A stretch of 32,728 bases of DNA from a virus: positions 1 to 32,728 of IMG/VR virus record IMGVR_UViG_3300009515_000016; one strand, 5' to 3'. Positions 14,491-22,289 of the stretch are shown here, in pieces. The notes beneath the pieces were generated by a model that worked only from the letters and a program-made list of their open reading frames with translations, did no database searches and was not told where the DNA came from. A program made the position numbers and the translations under genes. The first letter of the stretch is position 1. Each line of letters begins with the position of its first letter.

Positions 14491-15104
14491 TATCTACTCG
14501 CGGCTTTCGCTGCGTCCCTGCGCAGCAACTCCTCAAGCAGTTTAACAAACTGCTTATTCAGCGTCTCTTGCAAGACAGGATCCGCTGCAAGCCTGTCCGC
14601 CACGCCCAAATCCTCGAACCGACGATTGATTTGCTCTTCCAGAACAGAAAAGGCCCTTTCGTTTCCGACGGTAATAATGCGACTTACGCTGTTCACAATC
14701 TGCGGAATGAACGAGCGCATTCTCTCCTCGAGAATGAGCTGGCCAGACTTGCCCTTCATAACGTCGACGACTGTCGTCGCAATCTCCCCCAGGGTGAATA
14801 CCGTAAAGAATGCGCCCGCCACAGCTCCAAGGTTTCCCTGGAGCAGACCACTCGCCCCGCGAACAGCTCCCGCGCGGCCAACGAAATCGTCTCGCCCAAG
14901 CACTGACCTAAACGACGTACCGATACCGCCGCCGAGCTTCCCGAGGCCTCCCCTGACTGTGTTAAGGCCGCTGGTTACGTTCCCAAGTCTTTGCCGAGCT
15001 CGCTCTCTGTTTTGGGCGGCTGTTACCCTTCCGACCGTTTGCCTGAGCTGCTGGACAGTTCTGTTAAGGGCGTTGCTGGCAATCCTGACTACACTATCAG
15101 CCAT
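14490..15104 (-). CDS. Candidate miniature tape measure protein (204 aa)
   Basis: The N-terminal 85 residues are helical and basic with Gly-rich turns (TSGLNTVRGGLGKLGGGIG); residues about 88-115 are hydrophobic (GNLGAVAGAFFTVFTLGEIATTVVDV); the rest is long amphipathic helix. Helices with a central hydrophobic stretch, Ala/Gly richness and a position directly before the hub gene are the features of tail tape measure proteins. At 204 aa it is far shorter than usual (about 600 to over 1000), so either the tail is very short or this is another tail-interior or membrane-active protein. It is coupled to neighbours on both sides. Confidence 0.45.
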   Translation of the reverse strand: MADSVVRIASNALNRTVQQLRQTVGRVTAAQNRERARQRLGNVTSGLNTVRGGLGKLGGGIGTSFRSVLGRDDFVGRAGAVRGASGLLQGNLGAVAGAFFTVFTLGEIATTVVDVMKGKSGQLILEERMRSFIPQIVNSVSRIITVGNERAFSVLEEQINRRFEDLGVADRLAADPVLQETLNKQFVKLLEELLRRDAAKAASR

Positions 15105-15246
15105 TTCTCTGCCTGTTTGTTATGCGGAGCCGAACCCGAAGGCGCCTCGCCTCCCTCTCGGCCGCCCTTTGCTCCTTTGCCAGCTTACGCAGAGAGCGCA
15201 ATGCCTTTGCGATTCCCTTTACCGTGAATCTGTTGACCACGCTCAT
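15097..15246 (-). CDS. Small very basic protein (49 aa), tail assembly candidate
   Basis: This small frame fills an otherwise empty 138-base gap. Its ATG (15246-15244) overlaps the TGA of the 461-aa gene as ATGA and its own TGA (15099-15097) lies just inside the start of the next gene, so it fits the coupling rule of the operon perfectly. The product starts MSVVNRFTVKGIAKALRSL and is highly basic (about 16 Arg/Lys of 49), one amphipathic helix. It could be a tail assembly factor or a nucleic-acid-binding peptide. Function unknown. Confidence 0.6.
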   Translation of the reverse strand: MSVVNRFTVKGIAKALRSLRKLAKEQRAAEREARRLRVRLRITNRQRNG

Positions 15247-16628
15247 AGCTTGTAGCTCTCCAGTGAAGCACTAGGGCTAGTCAAGGGCGACAAGCTGCTA
15301 GACGACGGAACCCTGTCAGCTATGTATACGATCTCTGCCAATCGCTCCCAAACGGAGGCCCCAGGGTCTTGATTCAACTCCTTCAGTTTTGGTGCAGGGT
15401 CTTCTCGGCTTTCGTTGTCCACGAATACCCATGGGCTTGTGAGCTTTGCGGGAAAGCGAATATCTGCATTTGTCGGCCTGTCTCCAATGGCCTCTGCCCT
15501 AACGCTCACCTCGAGCCTGGCTGGCTGGAATGGACCAACGACCTTGATAGGCGCAAACCCGCCAGAGGTCGGCAAGAAGGCTACGTCTCTTCCCCCTCCG
15601 CGGAGGACCATGGACACCTCAAGGCGAGTCTGTAACCCCTCCGAAGACTCTTCACCAGTGCCAGCCACTGTAGAGACCTTTGTCCACTCGCAGCGAGCTT
15701 CACGCTTCATTTTCTCGTGGAATTCGACTGTTCTAGCGATAGCCCCAGCCGGCTTCTTGGTCTTGCACCAAGCTAATGCCCCAGGGCCAATAGCAGAGGC
15801 CCTGGTGATCTCAGTCTGCGTTCTGCCCTCTGAAGTGCATTCAACAGACCACTCAGCGTCACCAACAGTCGCCCCAGCGGTAGTGCCGCCTAGCGTTGCG
15901 CCGTGCTGCTGAATTGAGCTGGTGCAGCGAATCCGCCTAGCTGTCCTGCCGCCAGGCACGTCTGCGTCTAAGAGCTCGTAGTCAAACCCTTCGTCTGAAT
16001 TGGTCGCATAAGTATAAGTTGTGCCAAAGGTTGACGCGTCAATCTTTGCGTACGACCTAGCCACGGTCAGCGCCGAATCAACGCCGTCCTCGGCAACGCT
16101 CAGGAAGGTTTCGTACGTGATTCTCTGTAGCCCGGTTGCGTCCGCCTCGTAGCGAATCGTCTGCTGCCAGTCAATGATCCCGTTGTCGTCAGGGAACACC
16201 TTTACCGCTGAGAATCTGACGTTAACGGGAAGCGTTGCGCGCCACTCTGCACCAGGAGCTACGTCGTCCCTAGCAGTCTCGAATTCCTCTACCGTGAATT
16301 CTTGGAATCCCGTTGAGCCCAGAACCCTTTCCACGACTGCCGAATTGTCGGGGTCACGAATGAGGCGAACATGAGTAATCGGATTTGAGTCTCGATCGTC
16401 AAGCAAGCCCCTAAAAGAGTTGTAGTGGTCAAACAGCTGCTCTTGCGTGGGGGCAAGTATCCTGGCCCCTGTAATCTCCCACGTCTCAGTGAGCCTAATG
16501 AGCTCAGGCGGGTCCGCCGCCTCCTTAAACTCACGAAGGGGTGTTAATGCGCGGAACTCCCCGTCAACATGAAATGACCACGTGGTGCCATTTTCCGTCC
16601 TGAGCTCAATCCTAAGATCTCTTGGCAC
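15243..16628 (-). CDS. Structural (tail) protein of unknown fold (461 aa)
   Basis: Not recognised. The start is GTG at 16628 after a GGGGG stretch. The protein is beta-rich (IELRTENGTTWSFHVDGEFRALTP), has a helical stretch with TQEQLFDHYNSFRGLLDDRD around residues 60-80, long strands in the middle and a Ser-rich end (SSSSLSPLTSPSASLE). Its place between the 517-aa protein and the tape-measure candidate suggests a tail tube-, distal tail- or baseplate-type virion protein. The N-terminal 180 residues, with a segment reading ARILAPTQEQLF and a paired strand, are reminiscent of distal-tail proteins, but I would not insist. Confidence 0.5.
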   Translation of the reverse strand: MPRDLRIELRTENGTTWSFHVDGEFRALTPLREFKEAADPPELIRLTETWEITGARILAPTQEQLFDHYNSFRGLLDDRDSNPITHVRLIRDPDNSAVVERVLGSTGFQEFTVEEFETARDDVAPGAEWRATLPVNVRFSAVKVFPDDNGIIDWQQTIRYEADATGLQRITYETFLSVAEDGVDSALTVARSYAKIDASTFGTTYTYATNSDEGFDYELLDADVPGGRTARRIRCTSSIQQHGATLGGTTAGATVGDAEWSVECTSEGRTQTEITRASAIGPGALAWCKTKKPAGAIARTVEFHEKMKREARCEWTKVSTVAGTGEESSEGLQTRLEVSMVLRGGGRDVAFLPTSGGFAPIKVVGPFQPARLEVSVRAEAIGDRPTNADIRFPAKLTSPWVFVDNESREDPAPKLKELNQDPGASVWERLAEIVYIADRVPSSSSLSPLTSPSASLESYKL

Positions 16629-16638
16629 TGCGCCCCCA

Positions 16639-16836
16639 CTAAGCGGCTGCTACCTCTGGTGTCTCTTCGCTAGTCTCCTGAGTAACCTCACGGATCCTTT
16701 CAACATGGCCCCTGAGGGCGTCTCGCAACTCAGAGACGACGTCGATAGCCTGGCCCTGAACCTGAATGCTTTCGGTCATGGCCCATGCCATGAGCAACGC
16801 GTCCTGAGACAGGCTTACTCGGTACTTTTTCTGCAT
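16639..16836 (-). CDS. Small helical protein (65 aa)
   Basis: Not recognised. It starts MQKKYRVSLSQDALLMAWAM, continues as one or two amphipathic helices and ends in an acidic/Ala tail (TSEETPEVAAA). The ATG overlaps the TAA of the 517-aa gene (TAATG). Small proteins in this place can be tail assembly chaperones, but no frameshift site with a longer partner was found. Confidence 0.6.
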   Translation of the reverse strand: MQKKYRVSLSQDALLMAWAMTESIQVQGQAIDVVSELRDALRGHVERIREVTQETSEETPEVAAA

Positions 16837-18389
16837 TACACGTCCTCAACTAAGTACGGAACAAATGTATTTACGGCACCCAAGGCGTCGTCGTCTAGCT
16901 GCTCAGACCCAGAGGTTGCGCCATTGAGCTCAGCCCTCAGGGCAAGGGCAAGAATACGAGACATTTTCCCTGAGCTGGTTAGTGTGGTTTCGAACTCAAA
17001 CCTATCGGGGACTTGGGGCGTTCCGGTGCCAATGCTGAAGAAGTTGAGGTCAATGCTGAATGTCGACGTATCGACGGGAGCCGAGCCCACGTCAAAGGTG
17101 ACCTGAAGCCCGCTCCCTCGCTGGGACGAGGCAATCTGATTGGTGGCAGCCGTGACAACATTTGTCGCCTTGGCTACAAGGTCGGTGCGCCCAGAATTGG
17201 AGTAGAAACTGATATCCCAATTTGAGCCGTTGGCCTCAACCTCCCCGTACAACACGCCACCGTCTGTGTTTGTTTCGTTCTCTCCGGTCTCGCTAAAGGT
17301 AGAGGCCGCGCCAACGTTGAGGTTAGACGCGTCGCCAGACTTTGTGCGCGTTCGGTCCAGGGTGATCGATCCACCCCCACTCGGGAGCTCATAGCTCTGC
17401 TTAACCCTGAGCCCAGTCATGCCGATAGTGCGATTGTCTTCCGTGCTGACGAATGTCCCGGAAAACTCCTCGCTCCCCCCGCCGTCATTCCCAAGGCCCG
17501 TAGTGCAGTCGAATTTCCACTTACCAATGGGCGAGTTTTGGCCAGGAGTAAAGCTAGAAACTGTCCCCTGCCCGTCATTGTTAGCGTCAAAGGTAATGGT
17601 GGAAACCGTTGCTGGCTCGCGCTTGATAATCGTCTGCGTGCTGCCAGTCGTTTCGTCCTCCATGCCCTGGTCTAGCTCAACGAGGAAGCCAGATACAGGC
17701 CTGGAGACGTTACCGCTTGCGTCAACGTCCCTGCCTTCAGAGAAGAGGGTAGTGAGTTGGCGCCCAACAAAGTCATTGCCTTGGGCGATCTCGTTGTTTG
17801 GGCCACGCGACGTAGCCCATTGACGCCACCCGTCAATCACTGCACTTTGAGCACTGAGAATCGCCGCGGCTGCTGCAGCTTGGGTTTGATCTGCAATCGA
17901 TCGTCCGAGGGCGTCCTTTGCGTCTCCGTCACTCGGCCACAGCTTCAATTGCTCCAGCTTCTTGTCAACGAAGACACGCCAGACGTTCGCGTCACTCGTG
18001 TCGACAGTGACACTGGCAGCCAGAACAGCAGTTCCTGTCATGCCAGAGCTGTTTTGCTCCGTGAGCACGACAGTGCTGCTAGCTGTGCCAGTTCCCTGAG
18101 CAACTAAGCCACTTGCTCCCGTAGCCGTGTAGAGCGAAACCGTATAAGTTGGGCCACCCGTCACGCGCACAAACAACTCACCCGCCTCATTGGTGTTTGT
18201 TCCATAGTGAACACCAGACAGGGTGCCCCCGGTGAAGTTGGCGTTGACGTCTCCCTCGTTGCGAATCTGAACGCGTTCGAGCGTGAGCCTTCGGTACACG
18301 TCCTCGAGCTCACGCCAGAGACGAGCGAAGAAACTCTGCTTCCTCATAAAGGTCAGCCACTCAGCATTGGTCTTGCCTAAGTCACTCAT
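16836..18389 (-). CDS. Virion protein with two repeated beta domains (517 aa)
   Basis: Not recognised. N-terminal helix (WLTFMRKQSFFARLWRELEDVYRRL) followed by a beta domain at about 55-140 (SGVHYGTNTNEAGELFVRV...YTVSLYTATGASGLVAQG). A helical Ala-rich part follows (165-200). A second, similar beta domain lies at about 378-452 (GGVLYGEVEANGSNWDISFYSNSGRTDLVAKA...). The two copies share the order V-Y-G, a polar strand, (S/F)xYxxxG, then DLVA/GLVA. Such paired beta sandwiches suggest an exposed virion part, for example a tail-tube decoration, collar or fibre attachment. ATGA-coupled to the gene before it. Confidence 0.5.
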   Translation of the reverse strand: MSDLGKTNAEWLTFMRKQSFFARLWRELEDVYRRLTLERVQIRNEGDVNANFTGGTLSGVHYGTNTNEAGELFVRVTGGPTYTVSLYTATGASGLVAQGTGTASSTVVLTEQNSSGMTGTAVLAASVTVDTSDANVWRVFVDKKLEQLKLWPSDGDAKDALGRSIADQTQAAAAAAILSAQSAVIDGWRQWATSRGPNNEIAQGNDFVGRQLTTLFSEGRDVDASGNVSRPVSGFLVELDQGMEDETTGSTQTIIKREPATVSTITFDANNDGQGTVSSFTPGQNSPIGKWKFDCTTGLGNDGGGSEEFSGTFVSTEDNRTIGMTGLRVKQSYELPSGGGSITLDRTRTKSGDASNLNVGAASTFSETGENETNTDGGVLYGEVEANGSNWDISFYSNSGRTDLVAKATNVVTAATNQIASSQRGSGLQVTFDVGSAPVDTSTFSIDLNFFSIGTGTPQVPDRFEFETTLTSSGKMSRILALALRAELNGATSGSEQLDDDALGAVNTFVPYLVEDV

Positions 18390-18658
18390 TGCTGTTCCAC
18401 CTTCTTGCAGCGCCTGACTGCGGCCTTAAGCATTCCGTACTCGCCTGGATCCGTTTCCGACATTGCCTCTAACTCGTCTGGCTTCATTGCCTGGGCAGAC
18501 TTGGCACGGAGGAGAATTGCCAAAGCCTTTTTCCGGCTTGCGACTCCACGAATCTCATACAGAGCAACGTAATCACCCTTGATAGGCTCACCAACTTGCT
18601 GGACCGTGTAGCCCTCTTTGCCTCGATCGCAAAGCCAGATAATCTTTTTTTCGCTCAT
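18386..18658 (-). CDS. Hypothetical protein (90 aa)
   Basis: Not recognised. It starts MSEKKIIWLCDRGKEGYTV and has a small beta part with KGDYVALYEIRGVASRKKAL, then a helical half. The peptide KGDYVALY also occurs in the 833-aa fibre, where it is part of a common fibre strand; whether this is more than chance is unclear. It lies one base after the coiled-coil gene's stop (TGACATG) and is ATGA-coupled to the 517-aa gene. Confidence 0.55.
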   Translation of the reverse strand: MSEKKIIWLCDRGKEGYTVQQVGEPIKGDYVALYEIRGVASRKKALAILLRAKSAQAMKPDELEAMSETDPGEYGMLKAAVRRCKKVEQQ

Positions 18659-18659
18659 G

Positions 18660-18962
18660 TCACTGCCTCAGGGCCGGCCCCAATGGTGTCCTCGGCGTAA
18701 GGCGTGCCTTGCGCGCTTCGCCGTTAAGCAATAATCCATGGATCTCACCAGCGTCGTGCATGCAAATCAGCATGTCGATCTGCTCAGGCAGCTCGCGCTC
18801 AGGAAGGCACAGGCGCAGCATTAGATCGCGTTTCGTTTTGAGAACGGCCGCCTTCTCGGCATGAGCCGCTACGAGTTTCTCGTGCTGATCCATTTGAATG
18901 TTCAGCGCGTTCACCTGGTCAATCAGCAGCTTTTCGTTCTCTTTCAGGTTGTCAATCCGCAT
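18660..18962 (-). CDS. Coiled-coil protein (100 aa)
   Basis: The N-terminal 50 residues form a coiled coil (MRIDNLKENEKLLIDQVNAL, then hydrophobic residues at heptad spacing), followed by a Cys-containing helix and a basic Pro-rich end. No known family. It overlaps the preceding 114-aa gene as TAATG. It could be a chaperone or trimerisation partner for the fibre encoded just upstream, which is inference from position. Confidence 0.55.
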   Translation of the reverse strand: MRIDNLKENEKLLIDQVNALNIQMDQHEKLVAAHAEKAAVLKTKRDLMLRLCLPERELPEQIDMLICMHDAGEIHGLLLNGEARKARLTPRTPLGPALRQ

Positions 18963-19306
18963 TACTTCCTCGAAATCGCCACGTATCTTGATCTCAGGAC
19001 AGAAAGAGCCTCAGCGTTCTGCGGCTCAAACTGCAGGGTTACCAAGGCGTCTGACACGTTTTTCGGATCGGCTGTGTCCGCCGGTATCGCCAACACAGCA
19101 GTCGCAATAGCATTGGCCTGGTCTCTCTCCGTCTTGCTGGCCCCAGCCGACAGATTCACGACGTACCTGGTGCCATTCCAACGCACGCCCTCCACAGGAA
19201 GCCCAGCTGCCTTGCACTGATCGTGGACGTCTGCCGGCTTGCCGCCAGGACCCATGAGGAACATTGCCAAGAAAGCACTCGCGAAACCCAATGCAAAGCG
19301 TCTCAT
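18962..19306 (-). CDS. Exported small protein after the fibre gene (114 aa)
   Basis: The ATG at 19306 overlaps the TGA of the 833-aa fibre gene; the GTG at 19312 is less likely. Residues 1-25 look like a Sec signal peptide (MRRFALGFASAFLAMFLMG). The mature part has VRWNGTRYVVNLSAGASKTERDQANAIATAVLA, a pattern like small fibre-associated phage proteins, and ends in a helix/strand region. A signal peptide on such a protein is odd; the preceding fibre has one too. There is no lipobox Cys. It may be an exported partner of the fibre or an N-anchored membrane protein. Confidence 0.6.
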   Translation of the reverse strand: MRRFALGFASAFLAMFLMGPGGKPADVHDQCKAAGLPVEGVRWNGTRYVVNLSAGASKTERDQANAIATAVLAIPADTADPKNVSDALVTLQFEPQNAEALSVLRSRYVAISRK

Positions 19307-21804
19307 TTCCACCCCTGCACTCTCATTCCTGCCAGGATCGCAGTTCCGCCCGCGTCACCGTAGGCTGTCTCTGTAGCCGCCGTGCTGGTCGTCTCCAAAA
19401 GCCTCAGCGTCCGGAATCCAAGGCCAGGCGTTCCCGCGTACTGAGCCGAAATTGTGATCGGGCTAGACGTGTCACCGTGGAAGGCTATGGACGAATCAGC
19501 CGAAACCGTTGTCGTGGAGTCAACCGCGAAGGCGAACGCGTAATTCCCGTCCACCTCTATCGTTGCCAAGGCGCTTACGGGCTGCTCAACAACCCCTGTG
19601 ACAATGCCGTAGACCCAGGCGTTGTCTCCTCCGTTGGTAGCCGAATACGTCAGATTGCCAGCGTCGGTCCAAGAGTCGGTGTCGTCCGGGCGGAAATCGC
19701 TGTAGGGGAGCCTGTTGTAGTAGTTCCAGGTAAAGCGCTCAGCAGGCTCTGCGGCTCCCGTGTCTGCAAACCCGCCACTTGCTGTTGTCCTAACCGTTCC
19801 CACGTAGCGCTTTGTCGCGTCTCCAGTCAGCACATACACGCCGTCTTGGGTGGTCAGGGCCGTGGCCCTGGCCGTGTCTGTGCTCCACGCTGTTGCCGTT
19901 AGCCCACTCGTGCTGTCTAGGAACACGTCGTAGTTCGTGTCCACAGAGAGCCCAGAATTGCTCAAGACGTAACCGGCGCCAATGTCGAAAAGCTCCCAGC
20001 GAGTTCCTGAGTAAAGGGCAACATAGTCGCCCTTGTAGGGCAAAAGGTAGACAACTGTCCCAGTGTTATCGCCTGTTGGCGCAGGGTCAGAGCTGCTCAA
20101 CGACAACCGAGCCTGAAACGTGCTCGGGTCCTGGGAGACGAAGAGCTGCGAGTCAATGCCGGCTATGTGGGCCGTTAGGTCGTCAACGTCAGCCGCCTCT
20201 GAGGGGCTAGAGTCAGGAACGTAGTTGCTGGGAGTCCAGTCTACGTCAAGGTGATCTCCGTCCAGCGTGGTGACGTCTACGCCAACCCCATTTGCAGCCA
20301 CTGTCACTGGTGCCGTATCGCCACCAGTCGTAACGTCTGGGGTGACTGTAAGCGTCGAACCCCCGCCGCCACCGATTCCGTTTCCTTGAGCAGCCAGGCG
20401 TAAATTCGCCGGGCTCCCACCGTCAGACTCCAGGCCAGTCCCGGCGAAGTCTGCGACAGCTATATCTAGGGTAATGTCCCCCGTGTTCCCGTCGTCAGTT
20501 AGGCCGTCTCCACCAATGACGTCTGTGACGTCACCGCCCGCTGCTGCACCCAGCGCCGTATCAATTCCGTTTAGGTGCGCCTGGAGCGTGGCAGCCGCAG
20601 CCGTGTAGTTGGTCGTCGAGTCTACAACCGGAAGATCCTCACCACTGAATCCGAGCTTAGGCAGGGCAATAGAGTTGTCCTTTATCTCGGCCTGCCCAAC
20701 TGAATTGTCTGCAATCTGAGTTTCCCCAACAGCGTCTGCTCCAATGTCGTCAACGGTGATTGTTCCGTCAGCAATCTTTGCTGACGTAACCGCGTCAGTC
20801 GCGATCTCTGCAACGCCCACTGCTCCCGAGGCTATCTCGTCACTGTCAACGGAATCTGTCGCCAGCTCAGCAGCCGTAATCCCGCTAATCGTAAGGTTCA
20901 CGGCCCCAGACGTGGCACCACCAGCCAAGGGCGCAGTTGTGTTTACTTCTGTTATGTCACCACCGGAGGATACAGCCGCCAAAGCTGAGTTGATCCCATT
21001 CAGGTGCGCGCTCAGGTGATTTTCAGAGTCCACGTCAGCAATGCCGGTGTTCGGCGTGTACTGAGTTGGCTCGTAGTCAATGACCACCTTGTCGCCGTCG
21101 AGGTCTTCAACGTCCACGCCGACACCAGAAGACGAGACGGTTACCTCGGCGATCGTTCCCCCCGTAAGCGTGTCAGCTTTGACAGAGAGAGCAGAACCGC
21201 TCCCACCCTGTAGCCCGTTGCCTGCTGCTGTGCTGGCGATCCGTATGTTCTTGGGTGAGCTCGAGTCAGCCTCAAGGCCTGCGCCAACTATCTCTGTGAC
21301 GTCGACGTCAATCTCGACTGCACCCGTGATCCCACCGCCACTCAATCCGTCGTCTGCGGTGACCGACGTTATGTCACCGTCTAGGCTGACGTCCATTTGG
21401 GCGAAATTGTGGCGCCAGGCCGCCCACCAGTGCCTAGAGCCCTGAGGTAGCTGCACCAGTCTGTTGTTGACGGTCGGCGTTTCCCAAGCTGCTGAGCCTG
21501 GAATGGGAGAGCCCCACTCACTACCGCTATTTCCGATTGTTTCGTCGTCAGTGACAACGCACGTAACACTATCCGTAATGCTGGAAATTCTCCAAAGTCC
21601 ACTTGTGCCTGCAGCTGTATTCGCGACCAGCAAGTCCGACACAACCATGCTCGTTGTCGACGTAACGGTCAGTGTATAGGTTGTTGGACTCCCGCCGTTG
21701 TTAACTACATTGGTGATCGTTGTCGTTGAGCTCGCTCCGGTGAGCACGAGCATTGCAAACAACCCAATGCACACAGCAATGGCCCACGAGAAAGTCTTTT
21801 TCAT
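19303..21804 (-). CDS. Fibre-like repeat protein with N-terminal signal peptide (833 aa)
   Basis: N-terminus MKKTFSWAIAVCIGLFAMLV followed by LTGASS is a typical Sec signal peptide or membrane anchor. The body is beta-rich with two copies of a module of about 130 residues (about 144-275 and 425-553). Each has (D/G)DGL...G, GAGLE or GTGLE, N(I/L)R(I/L)A, GVGVDV and ending in AH(L/I)xGI(N/D)S. Between them lie seven 10-residue repeats of the SVxSxEIA kind (315-384), common in trimeric phage fibres. The C-terminal part (560-833) contains KGDYVALYSGTRWELFDIG and a beta domain, and ends GTAILAGMRVQGWK. It is coupled by ATGA to the gene before it. A fibre in the late operon is expected; a signal peptide on it is not. 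Confidence 0.7.
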   Translation of the reverse strand: MKKTFSWAIAVCIGLFAMLVLTGASSTTTITNVVNNGGSPTTYTLTVTSTTSMVVSDLLVANTAAGTSGLWRISSITDSVTCVVTDDETIGNSGSEWGSPIPGSAAWETPTVNNRLVQLPQGSRHWWAAWRHNFAQMDVSLDGDITSVTADDGLSGGGITGAVEIDVDVTEIVGAGLEADSSSPKNIRIASTAAGNGLQGGSGSALSVKADTLTGGTIAEVTVSSSGVGVDVEDLDGDKVVIDYEPTQYTPNTGIADVDSENHLSAHLNGINSALAAVSSGGDITEVNTTAPLAGGATSGAVNLTISGITAAELATDSVDSDEIASGAVGVAEIATDAVTSAKIADGTITVDDIGADAVGETQIADNSVGQAEIKDNSIALPKLGFSGEDLPVVDSTTNYTAAAATLQAHLNGIDTALGAAAGGDVTDVIGGDGLTDDGNTGDITLDIAVADFAGTGLESDGGSPANLRLAAQGNGIGGGGGSTLTVTPDVTTGGDTAPVTVAANGVGVDVTTLDGDHLDVDWTPSNYVPDSSPSEAADVDDLTAHIAGIDSQLFVSQDPSTFQARLSLSSSDPAPTGDNTGTVVYLLPYKGDYVALYSGTRWELFDIGAGYVLSNSGLSVDTNYDVFLDSTSGLTATAWSTDTARATALTTQDGVYVLTGDATKRYVGTVRTTASGGFADTGAAEPAERFTWNYYNRLPYSDFRPDDTDSWTDAGNLTYSATNGGDNAWVYGIVTGVVEQPVSALATIEVDGNYAFAFAVDSTTTVSADSSIAFHGDTSSPITISAQYAGTPGLGFRTLRLLETTSTAATETAYGDAGGTAILAGMRVQGWK
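20653..20862 (-). repeat. Seven 30-bp repeats encoding fibre decapeptides
   Basis: Seven 10-residue units (for example ATDSVDSDEI, ASGAVGVAEI, ATDAVTSAKI) at residues 315-384 end in I or L at fixed spacing. Such units build slender triple-stranded fibre shafts. Confidence 0.75.
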
Positions 21805-22289
21805 GTTCCACCCCCAGGGCCTTCGCCGGCACCGAATCCGCCTATCCCGCCAGCTGCAACCGAGGCTGGGCTCTCAACCCCAATGAATTGAATCGTGACC
21901 GAGGCTGCAGCGTCTTCGCCTTCTCCGGGGTATTCGTCGAAAACCATATCTGTCACCTGGGCGACCATGAGCCCGTCAACGCCACTCGGAACATTGGACA
22001 GGTGAAAATAGTCACGCATTAGCTGAGCCCAACGCTGGGCAATTGACTTGGCGACGTCGCTGATAAGGAGAAATGTGTACGAGTAACCCAGCAGCGTATT
22101 GCCCTGAACCTCTTGCAGTATCTCCGGGGCGTCAGTGGTCTTTCGGACCCATATCTCAGAAGCGCCAATAGAAGGGCGCTTCCTGTCTGATACGTAGACC
22201 TCACCAGCAGCGTCCAGACCCTCTGGTGCCCCAGATAGGGCAGTGATAACAGAGGTTGGTATAAGTGCTTCCAGTTGAAGAATGTTCAC
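21801..22289 (-). CDS. Head-tail or tail completion protein (162 aa)
   Basis: Start GTG at 22289 overlapping the upstream TGA (GTGA). The product has MNILQLEALIPTSVITALSG, a strand pair with RPSIGASEIWVRKTTDAPEI, a helix IAQRWAQLMRDYFHL, then FDEYPGEGEDAAASVTIQFIGVE, ending in Gly-rich sequence. Length and position after the gpG/gpZ-type gene fit a tail terminator or minor tail protein (lambda U/V position), but the sequence itself is not diagnostic. Confidence 0.5.
   Translation of the reverse strand: MNILQLEALIPTSVITALSGAPEGLDAAGEVYVSDRKRPSIGASEIWVRKTTDAPEILQEVQGNTLLGYSYTFLLISDVAKSIAQRWAQLMRDYFHLSNVPSGVDGLMVAQVTDMVFDEYPGEGEDAAASVTIQFIGVESPASVAAGGIGGFGAGEGPGGGT

Noticed and set aside
18386-20040. 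Shared KGDYVALY peptide in the 90-aa protein and the fibre as a sign of common origin
   Set aside because: The similarity does not extend beyond about eight residues and this is a common strand in phage fibres.
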